Of a stretch of 64,000 bases of DNA, positions 49,301-57,728 are shown in pieces; within the stretch, counting starts at the first letter, position 1, and the number at the start of each line of letters is the position of its first letter. Made by a program: the position numbers and the translations under genes. The notes beneath the pieces were generated by a model that saw only the letters and a list, made by a program, of their open reading frames with translations, was not told the origin of the DNA and searched no databases. Source of the stretch: Platycnemis pennipes (taxonomy: Eukaryota > Arthropoda > Insecta > Odonata > Platycnemididae); NCBI GenBank assembly GCA_933228895.1, contig OW121848.1, positions 98,289,470-98,353,469 of the forward strand, written 5' to 3'.

Positions 49301-50660
49301 ATTCTTATTGTTGATGTTATAAATTTAATGCCGGCCCTATGGTATTCTCATATGAACAAAATAGAAACAACTGTCCCATACTAATACCTCCAAAACAAAT
49401 CTACGCCAATCCTGTAGAGGTAACATTTCCTAGAAAGGGGGACCCCAAATACTGTTAAATTTTGTATTCTTATCTTGGGGAAAATAAACACATTAAAATT
49501 TTAAAATCAATTAACAATTTGCTAGAGATACGCCCTGCAATGGCTGCGAAAGATCGATCGCTGACAACGCACACTACGCAGCTGCTCCCGAAAGATTAAA
49601 CAGCAACATTCCTCGCTGAGGAAACCTACGATCCGAATACTCAGATCAACTAGGTTCATAAAAAGGAATTTCGCTCCAGATAGGCGACATCCAACCAAAA
49701 GCCAATAAAAAAAATTCCGTTTTTCGAAAATGTTTCCTAGACATTTTTTGCGAAATTAAATCAAGGTTATAATTGTGCTTTGAATCAACACTCGTAATTT
49801 TATGAACCCCGAAAGCTATGAAGTGCTCAATAGTCATTTTCGAACGATTTTTCTCAAGCGAACGTCTTCAATTCCAAGCGCGAGGGCATGCGTTTCTTCT
49901 GTAACATACAGGACTCGTCGTAAAAATTAATGATCGTAATAAATGTGCTTTTCATGCTTCGTATTCTGAAGGGTCACAAGGAGGAAAACACCGTTCATCT
50001 AAGATTTTATTTCATTTTACATGTCCGCTAATTCAGTATTTTATTTAAATAATTAAATATCTTTTCATGTGAAGTGTTGACAGGTGATAAGCGCACTACA
50101 AAAATTTGCCAGCAAGAGCTTTGCAAGCAAGAATTTGCAAGACAATTTTGTTTTGCGAAGATCACATAGACTTGACACCTTGAGAAATGAGCCCCTTTAA
50201 TGGTCAAAAATCTATGAGAACTTCGTCACCATAACATGGTCTCACATGAATTTTGCTTTTCAGCCAATCAAAGAAGTAGTACTGCTCTACATTATGGTAA
50301 GGTGACCGATAACTGAAGCTGCATGAACCAAAAAAATAGGCCGGGTAGATTATAACCATAAAAACCTTTCGAAGAGAACCCTTCCGCAGATCTTAGCCTA
50401 CCCTCAACAAAAGCCACCGAGGAGTCCACAAAAAAAATCGCCCCTGGAATTCGGACCCAAACCCTCTGTGGAGGACGACAGTCATTTCGCTCTCACCCTC
50501 CCACCAAACCAATTTCCTCGATGCCTCAGGCCTCATCCAGTAAAATTAAAGCCGAGGGCTCCTCTGGGTCAATTTCTCTGTCGCAAGTCGCAAAATTCTG
50601 ATGGCAATCTTCAAAGAGGCTTCTGAGAGAAAACTACTGAGACTTTTTATCACGCTTAGC
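46400..50660. other. Intergenic DNA with a GC-rich island
   Basis: 48430-48700 is CpG-rich with an ACGC repeat (48606-48620), opening frames of about 100 codons on both strands. It may be a promoter-type island. B-box-like matches near 47890 (+) and 50450 (-) may be SINE remnants. No gene supported. Confidence 0.45.
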
Positions 50661-50674
50661 ACTCTAAATTCCAG

Positions 50675-50854
50675 TATATGTGATACAGAAAGATATTCAT
50701 CATATGTACGACATCTCTGAGAGGATTACATTGCCTGGCTGGCTTTCGAAACATACCTCAGGCATTTTTAGCGAATTGAACGTGACAGCAGGGAAAGATA
50801 TTGGCCACCTATCACTAGCGAGTGTACACGTCTTAGGAACTGCAATAGAGAGAG
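50675..50854 (+). CDS. Candidate internal exon, weakly histidine-acid-phosphatase-like
   Basis: An acceptor (CTCTAAATTCCAG) and a strong donor (AG/GTGAGT at 50855) bound exactly 180 bases, 60 codons, phase 1 on both sides and open throughout. The segment IHHMYDISERITLPGW, then FSELNV, resembles the region of secreted/lysosomal acid phosphatases where a short helix precedes N-x-T-L-P-x-W. No RHGxRxP or catalytic HD motif is present in this exon, and none was found nearby. The similarity is a recollection of pattern, not a search result. It may be a lone exon of a gene extending outside my view, or a relic. Confidence 0.35.
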
Positions 50855-51036
50855 GTGAGTTCCTCTCTCACCCAGGAGTCAGGCAACCAGCAGATTGATG
50901 GTTGTGGCCAAGGAATACAAGGTCGTAGACTGGGAGCGAGAGCTGCAAGTCAAATAGCAGATAGCTTGGTTACTGTTTTTAGAGGATTGAGACCAAGATT
51001 GAGGCCTTTGCCAACATTTAAGATAGGTATACAAGG

Positions 51037-51288
51037 AGTTATGTAGAGGCTTTAGAAAGATTAGTTTTAGGAGTGGAGGAAAAGCGTAGAGGAACACTGC
51101 ATCAATATCAGCCTACTATTAAGGAATGGCGACCAGGGGTTAAATGTTTATCGTCTCATTTGATGGAGGGAGCGCCGCTCTTAACAGACCATCCAAGTAA
51201 AGACAGTGTACCGCAGAATTGTGCCTACCTTGCTGAAGAACTCAAGTCACCATACAAGATCCCCGATAACTGGGTACTATATTTTTAA
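51037..51288 (+). pseudogene. Unidentified coding-like stretch
   Basis: About 83 codons are open to a TAA at 51286-51288, with non-repetitive composition (YVEALERL, YQPTIKEWRPGVKC, PYKIPDNWVLYF). Just upstream (50900-51020), another frame is also protein-like and ends where this one begins, as if a single frameshift lay near 51020. I do not recognise it. A transposon or old viral insertion, or the end of a host gene, are possible. Confidence 0.3.
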
Positions 51289-51299
51289 AAATTTCCATT

Positions 51300-52195
51300 G
51301 CTGCTTGGTAGAATACTGCAACGATTATTCGAAAATTTGTCGTATATCTTCTGAATACGCCTCAAGTTTTAATGTTCTCATTTTATGGTCATTATAATAA
51401 ACATTAAGTGCCAAAACAAGACACGATAAAGGGCACTCTACCTTTTTATCGAGATAACTCTTAAAGAAAACTTCACATTTTAATCAAAATAGTGTTCATT
51501 AGGTACATAAGCGCAGAAAGTCGTGACTTTCATTTCTATAGGCAAATAGTCCAGAAAAAGATGAAAATTATTCTCATATTGCAATCAATAGGAATTCACT
51601 CTACGAATCATAGGTTCAGTAAAATAGTGCGCGACAGTTTGGTTCCCTTGATACAAAATATGAGTTGAATTCATTGATATTTCGAGGCTTTCCTATTGTC
51701 TGCTCTTTTTTTTCGGAAATCGCCGATTTTTAATATTAATAAAATTAACGATTGCTCGTTTAATTTTAAGGCCGAAAATAGATAATTGAATATCTGAAAA
51801 TACCGATGTCACAATAGCGGTGATTCGACTTGGTTAAGCTTGCAGTATTGTGTCGAGCAGCAAAGGCAAGGCAATTTCTTTTTAAATTTAGTGCCCAGTT
51901 ACCGGGGTTGGTGACTTGAATTATTCAGCAAGATAGACACAATTCAGCTTCTGTGGCCAACGATGAGAGAAAACTTGAAATCCTCCCATACGCATTGCAG
52001 TTTGTCACTCGGGTTCAGGAAATGGCACTTATTTCTACTATCATGCGACCAATCTTGCTATCCACGCTCGCACGTTTCCTTCCCATAAAAAATTAGAGGC
52101 GGATGTGCCTGATTTCCTACGAATCGTGGAGGATGATAGCGCGACGACCCATGGGGCATACCGGATAGGAAGCGGTTACGGCGAAGTGATTCGTT
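51300..52195. other. Upstream region of the secreted-protein gene
   Basis: AT-rich and without frames until about 52080, where base composition shifts toward GC just before the TATA box. Probably contains proximal control elements, but I see no definite sites. Confidence 0.45.
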
Positions 52196-52200
52196 CACGA

Positions 52201-52234
52201 TATAAAGGGACTGAACCGTGTGACTTTTCATTAA
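52201..52234 (+). promoter_or_regulatory. Core promoter (TATA box plus initiator) of the secreted-protein gene
   Basis: TATAAAG starts at 52201. An initiator-like TCATT lies at 52228-52232, with its A at 52230, 29 bases downstream of the first T of the TATA box. This is the classic animal TATA-to-start spacing. A start at 52230 gives a 42-base 5' UTR without an upstream ATG before the coding start at 52272. The spacing and short leader are seen directly. Use as the start site is inferred. Confidence 0.75.
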
Positions 52235-52271
52235 ACTTACGCGGAGAACAAGACGAACGTGGAAAGCGAAG

Positions 52272-54973
52272 ATGCCGGGCCGCTGCACACTTATACTGGG
52301 CTCCGCCTTATTGATATTTTCCCTGGTTAACTGCAAAGTCATCTCGCAAGGAGACAGAGGCTACCCAAGAAACCACGCGGGTCGCACCCCTTATGTCCGC
52401 TCTCGGAGAATCATAGAGAAGGACCAGTATCCAGATAATGGCCAGCTGGCAATGGAAGACCAGTATCAGAGAATCGCCAGGCAGCGCATCGAGGAGGAAC
52501 AGTACCCTGAAAGCGACCAGCAGGTAATCGAAGACCAGCAGCCCCAACAGCAAAAGATCGATGGCTGGAAAGGCTGGGATAGACAGCAGCGACTGTCTGA
52601 TCAGTTTCCGATGGATTCCATGAGAAACAATGAAAAGACGGCGGAGAGTTCCGAAGAGGATATACAACAGCTGGCTGGGGACATGGAATCCAGTGATCCT
52701 CGATTGAACCAAGAGGAATCGCGATACAAATACGATTGGATCAATCAAGAGCCACAAGTGAACGCTGACCAGCAAAGAACCAAACGCCGGCGTCCCGTCG
52801 CTGAAGAGGCACCGGAAGATGAGGGGCCATATGAATCCTACAAGCCGGCATCGCCTGATGAGGAAAGTAAACGTAAGTACCACGAGAGTTTTACTTTTTC
52901 ACTCCTTACATATCCCTCATTAATCTTATTGGAGATTTTATAAGTTCCATATCCTTTGCTCACACCTTTTAACTTATTTCACGTACAAACACGTAATGCG
53001 ATTGAATGCTACCAGTAACTTTCTGGCAATTACGGCTGGGATCACTTTTTTGCCTATCTAGCCTTTGTTAACATCACAGCCGGTATACTTGTGTAATTTG
53101 AGTTTGAAAAGTAGGATTCCGAAGTTATGAATATAAATAAAATCCATTTAAGTTCATTCAATTTAAAAATAATCATTCCTTAAATTGGATCATTTTATGT
53201 ATGAACATGAAAAGGCACGTGAACTGGCCGTTTTTCTGACACATGCTTCCTTGTGTAATAGATTGCAATATAATTTGAGGACCAGTTAATTTTGCGACAA
53301 ACAACGATCACTCACTCATTTTATCCATGAGATATCTCGTTTTGTTACATACCTATATTAAACGCATTCCACATTCACGAGAATGTTCTGGAGCGTTGTT
53401 GGTGCTTCACTGCGATTAGTTGATTGAACCTTAGGGCTTGAAAGTCAATCTGGAGAAAATTTTTTGTTACTCAACCTTCATGAGGCTCGGTTTTATCATA
53501 TATGGCTAACTATTTTCGACATTTAAAAATGGCAAAGCTAACTTTTTTCTAAATTTAACGTTCACGCAAACTAATTATTCATCTGAAGCACTTTTTGTAA
53601 CCTGAAACTGATGCCATGTCAGTGAAAGTATAATGCATTACCATAGTTGGGATTAAAAAAATTAACGATTATAATTTCTCGTTACAAATGGGGTTAACTA
53701 TTTAATTTAATTGTTACTTTTTAGAAGAGTTAACGTTTAATCGTTAAAATTATGCATTAACTATTACAAAACTAACTTCAGTTTAATTCTTTCGTTAATT
53801 TTTGGCAAATGTCGACCACTCCGAATTTGGGCGTAAATGTTTACCAACAGACAAATCGGAAAATAAAACGTTATCTAAGAATGCAAGGGTAGTTGTGCAA
53901 GAATGCAATGGATAGGCCCTGACGAATACATCCAAACAAATGAGCATTAGAGTAATTCTATGCCGTTTCCACGGCAATTTTACAACTGTGGGATACTTCA
54001 CATCGCAGTGTGGGGATCGATATCAAAAACTAACCTTAAAGCACTTTCTACCGCTCAGAACAATCTTTTACGGCAAATTACAGACGCACCATGGTTCGTC
54101 AAAAGTCTTACGTTCACGACAACTTAAAAATCCCGGAATCGGAGCCACAACTCAGAAAAATCGCCGAATCCTTTCAGCAGACACTAGGAAACCTGACCAA
54201 CAACACTCTGGACAGAATTACAAAGAAAATCCCCAATTAAAAAATATTTAAACTAATGGATACCGATGGAACAAACCACAATGTCAGTTTTCAGTGTTTG
54301 CTTTGTTTTTCAGAAAAATCCATTGAGACCTCTATTACCGCAGCATCCAATTTGCCAAAGTAATTGAATATGTAATTTTTAACGTAAAAGTTACTTTTTT
54401 TTAAACTTAAACTTTAATCAGTTACTTTTTCAGGACAGTAACTTTTAATTTTAACTAATTACTTTTTAGAGAGATTAACTCCAACTTTTTTTGTTAACTT
54501 TTTCAACTATTTGCATGACTCATAAAATGTCGATCGAGAAAAATCAATGTTTTCGTCATTATGGGAGGTGACAAACTACCAAAGCCATTAGTGCCTCTAA
54601 GGATTGGTGGCTTTTAGAAATGAGGAAGGATTTTAAGGAGTAACGGACAAGCGGAGAGAGGGCCAGCACCGGCAGTAGCCTAATCTTAACGAGGGACGCC
54701 AAAGAATTCATCGTCTCATCCGACGGACGAGGTGCTGAACTCGAGTGCTCTCCATACCCCTTAAGTAGGGACTAGTACTCCAATTAAAAATCTACCATCA
54801 CTCGGATTCAAACCCGAACTCTCGGGGTGACAAGCCAGTGCTCCTACCACAGCGGCAAACCATAACATAACATTAAACATATCGGGAAAATATCTTTCAC
54901 TCCCTCCCAATGCCTTAAGCCTAACGCATGTTTTCATCTTCCAGGATCTCAATACGAAGATTACAGAGAATAG
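52272..54973 (+). CDS. Secreted, Glu/Gln/Tyr-rich precursor protein (prohormone-like), two coding exons, 209 aa
   Basis: The coding exons are 52272-52872 and 54945-54973. The first ends at a strong donor (GTAAGTAC). The second follows a CTAAC branch-like site and a TTTTCATCTTCCAG acceptor. The intron is phase 1, and the join completes an Arg codon and reaches TAG after eight more residues. Residues 1-21 form a signal peptide: basic N-terminus, hydrophobic core LILGSALLIF, likely cut near Cys21. No cysteine follows. Two repeats of the pattern (D/E)QYP...EDQ start near residues 51 and 76. Basic sites are RSRR (43-46), KRRR (171-174) and KR (200-201). The last leaves the acidic octapeptide SQYEDYRE, whose tyrosines sit beside acidic residues, as in tyrosine-sulfated peptides. 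The start has a purine at -3. I recognise no family. A neuropeptide/granin-like precursor is my inference. A low-complexity gland or cuticle protein is the main alternative. Confidence 0.8.
53642..54500. mobile_element. hAT-like non-autonomous transposon inside intron 1 of the secreted-protein gene
   Basis: Both ends carry an AGTTGG-(GA/AG)-TTAA terminal motif in inverted orientation: left near 53645, right near 54478-54497. Inside each end are many runs of GTTAAC/GTTACTTTTT, the sub-terminal pattern typical of a group of hAT elements. No transposase frame is visible. A short unrelated frame at 53940-54251 has no recognisable motif. A clean 8-bp target duplication was not found, so the exact ends are approximate. 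Confidence 0.5.
54755..54870 (-). repeat. tRNA-derived SINE in intron 1 of the secreted-protein gene
   Basis: The minus strand reads TGTGGTAGGAGCACTGGC (A box), TCGGGTTTGAATCCGAG (B box), then GGTAGATTTTTAATTGGAG. It lies about 75 bases upstream of the exon 2 acceptor, in antisense to the gene. Confidence 0.65.
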
Positions 54974-55006
54974 CAAAGCATCGGGAGCTTCAACTTCCAT
55001 TCACAG
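54945..55006 (+). other. Exon 2 of the secreted-protein gene (stop codon plus start of 3' UTR)
   Basis: The acceptor is at 54944 and the TAG stop at 54971-54973. A possible donor (CAG/GTAGAA) begins at 55007. If that donor is used, the stop lies 33 bases upstream of the last junction, too close to trigger nonsense-mediated decay. No AATAAA follows closely, which favours splicing on to another exon. The donor is only moderate, so the 3' border is uncertain. Confidence 0.5.
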
Positions 55007-55517
55007 GTAGAAGCTGGATTCAATGAGGTAATAATGGCAAACATAATTAACACATGCAAATGACAATGATGAGCGTGGAATGAGTAAGAGTTCGCAAGCA
55101 TAGATACAGCAATAACTATTCTGTCTCATATGTTGTAAAAACTTTAAACGGTACTTGTCCGAAATTTTCCATGAATGACGCTCGTTTCTAACTTTTGAAG
55201 GGTAAACGTAATAACGGAAACATGGCTGGGTGGTGGTAGCTTTACCATTTGATTCTGTAAAATCAGCACTAATGTCAGCTGTCAGCACTGATTAGGATTA
55301 CAATCAGGTAGTGCATTTTAGATTTGAGCCTATTTTGCATGCCTGCTGGAAACTAAATGTAAGTGAATGCAGTGTAACTGTTTTTCTAATGTTTTGAGTG
55401 GCTGTATTGCATGTGAAGTTGCCACGCTACAAGGCTAAATAGTTTCTGACAGTGAAATCGGTAATGAAATCACAAGAAATATGACTGTTTACTCGGCTAT
55501 AATTAATGCCTGGTGTG

Positions 55518-55577
55518 GATTCACTCCCGTCACATGACCTTATGGTGACTTGCAGATGCAAAATGTAGATGTAAATG
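55518..55577 (-). repeat. Dispersed repeat (family TACATC...TGTGTGGCAGGGGGT), copy 2
   Basis: The minus strand reads TACATCTACATTTTGCATC, then TGCAAGTCACCATAAGG, then TCATGTGACGGGAGTGAATC. More diverged than the other two copies. It lies in the presumed second intron of the secreted-protein gene. Confidence 0.4.
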
Positions 55578-55720
55578 AAACTAAGGCAGCCTGATTGGCT
55601 CTCTCTGTTTCCCTAATGATGCATCCCATTAGAAGAAAATCCCAGTAAATAAACAATAACGTAAGTTGGTGTGACTTCTAGAATTTTCATGACTCTAATT
55701 TGGATTTCCTTTCGTTCCAG

Positions 55721-56010
55721 AAGATATATTCGCTTCACTCCAGGGACGTCGAGGTTGAATCCCAGAACAAGAACCGTGTCAGAAGTAAGCTGAGGAGGAA
55801 TAAAAATTCGAGTGGCTAAGGATAAAGATCACAGCCTCAGATTGTGAGGTGGTGAATTTTTCCGTAATTATTTTTGGTCTCAATATTTTTTCCATTTACA
55901 GGTATATTTTAAATAGAATGAAAAGAGGTCTTGCCAAAGAATGCTCTCTCAAATTTGTTAATTACCTAATCAGGAACCAGTTTTTCAAATAAAAAGTGTT
56001 CAGCTTAAAT
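55721..56010 (+). other. Probable 3'-UTR exon and polyadenylation site of the secreted-protein gene
   Basis: A strong polypyrimidine acceptor (TTTCCTTTCGTTCCAG) ends at 55720. AATAAA occurs at 55799-55804 and again at 55988-55993, the second followed by G/T-rich DNA. This fits a terminal non-coding exon spliced from 55006. If exon 2 were skipped, the reading phase from exon 1 would run 12 codons here (starting QDIFASLQ) to a TGA, giving a different C-terminus. The exon is inferred from signals alone. Confidence 0.45.
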
Positions 56011-56189
56011 TTACATGCCTTGTTTAGTTTTTTATGCATTTATTTATAGCATTCCATGGTGCAGTTCTTAATCTTAATCCATTTTACTCGAAGAACTACA
56101 GCGCAATAGAATACCATCATCAGTCACGACTTGTAGACTCTCCTTGTACATGTATCATCTCTTGAGGAAGAGGTGATAAATTACATGGC

Positions 56190-57040
56190 ACCTCAAAGGG
56201 ATTGTCATAAATAAAAGGGCACGATGGGTGCTTACTTTCATTGGCTACTTTAAAAGACCAATAAAAGGGCAGTCTCTACTGCTGCAGTTGGAGAGTCTTC
56301 GCAAAAAGGTATGAGTGGCCATGTTGGTTCCATGTGATGGAGGTTATCTTGTCTCAAGATATGGCCGATCAGATTGGCTTGTTTCTTTACAGTTTTCATC
56401 TTCTCTTTTACTCTTCTTATGATTTCTTCGTTTTCTACTAGTTCGGTCTATTTTACCTTCCTCATTATCCTAAACATAACATTTGAATATTTCGTCTTGA
56501 CTTCTCTGCTGCTGTTATCATCCATGCCTCACTGCTGAAGATGTAAGTTAAAATAAAGTGTTTTTCAATTCCTTTTCAACTCCAATATTCTCCTTACTGT
56601 AACTAGATTCATCTTTTGGTAGAATGCCCTTTTCGCCTGGGCTATTCTAATGAATATTTTTTTCTTGCTTCGTCCACCGTAAGTATATCGGCTTCCTAGT
56701 TAGCAATACTCCCTCATTTTTTCTAGCTTTTTCTTTCCGAGTTTCACATTGGCCTTGGCTTCTTCATTTTACTTTACGTTAGTTTTCTACTAAGCCTTAA
56801 TTTCATTTGAATGATATTCAAGTGATATGGTTGATGTCTTTTCTAGGTTGACTAGAGTCTTCCTTAGATTTATTTCTGTCTCTGCCATGACCGCTATATC
56901 TTCAGCGAAACGCAGCATGGTAATTTTTCCACATGAGTATTCAATCCTGAAGACTTCCCTTTGACTTCTTTGATAGCTTTCTCAATGTAGACATTGAAAA
57001 TTATGGGGGACAGTGCATAAACTGTCTCACGTTTCTTTAT
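56190..57040 (-). mobile_element. RTE-like LINE relic (copy C)
   Basis: Minus-strand pieces are, in order: IIFNVYIEKAIKEVK near 57005-56960, MLRFAEDIAVMAETE near 56920-56875 (motif C, AED in place of ADD), RIAQAKRAFYQKMNLV near 56650-56600, SEAWMITAAEKSRRN near 56540-56500 and NLIGHILRQDN near 56370-56340. The blocks match copies A and D. It is frameshifted and lacks the 3' tail. Confidence 0.75.
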
Positions 57041-57043
57041 ATT

Positions 57044-57100
57044 TGCCCCCGGCCACACACCCTCACGGTGGCTTACAGGGCATCGCGTGGATGTAGACGC
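57044..57100 (-). repeat. Dispersed repeat (family TACATC...TGTGTGGCAGGGGGT), copy 3
   Basis: The minus strand reads CTACATCCACGCGATGCCCT, then GTAAGCCACCGTGAGGGTG, then TGTGGCCGGGGGCAAA. It abuts the 5' side of RTE copy C. Confidence 0.55.
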
Positions 57101-57687
57101 ATATTTTATTCCTTAATACTGAGTTCAGGCTTAATCGCAGCCACCTGGTCTGTACTCATATTTTCGATAACACTTCGGTCATTGTATGATACTTCAATTT
57201 CATTTAGTATTTTCTAGCATTTTTGTTACTGTTTCATTCTGGATTACCAATTTGTAGAAGATGCTTTTATATCAACGTGAGTCAAGTATTCATTTCGCAG
57301 CCATTAGATACGGATTTTAGCAATGCAGTATCAGTATGTTTATGGTAGAATCTTTCTCATAATTTTTATGATCTAAAGCCTCGTGTTCAAATATTCAGCG
57401 TAAACACAATCATACTATATTAGACTGCACTTTATCCGCCAGCCACCATAAACTAAAATAATAGTCTTTAGTCTTTCATCTTATTTTTCTGACAGTGTTT
57501 CTCCCCTCTAGTAAAGCGGCGAGCAACTGAGAGCCCTATTACCCTATACCGCTGAATTGACAAAGAAATATGCGTGGCAGTGGGCGCTCAACCGCTGATC
57601 GGTCATAAGATGACCTATCTCCCGTTCGATATGGACAATGCATGGGAAATCCAATCTTCAGTTATGATTGTGGGTCAACGGGAGCTC

Positions 57688-57728
57688 GGGGGGTGGGGGC
57701 GGGGGGGGGGGGGGGGGGGGAGGGAGGG
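57688..57728 (+). repeat. Poly-G tract (20 consecutive G at 57701-57720)
   Basis: G7-T-G5-C-G20 is followed by AGGGAGGG. It can form G-quadruplexes and is also a common place for sequencing length error. A glycine-rich open frame across it (57642-57851) is an artefact. Confidence 0.9.

Noticed and set aside
52105..52314. 69-codon plus frame overlapping the promoter
   Set aside because: It starts upstream of the TATA box and overlaps the true start in another frame.
52308..52883. 191-codon minus-strand frame
   Set aside because: Antisense shadow of exon 1 of the secreted-protein gene. The plus strand has promoter, signal peptide and splice support.
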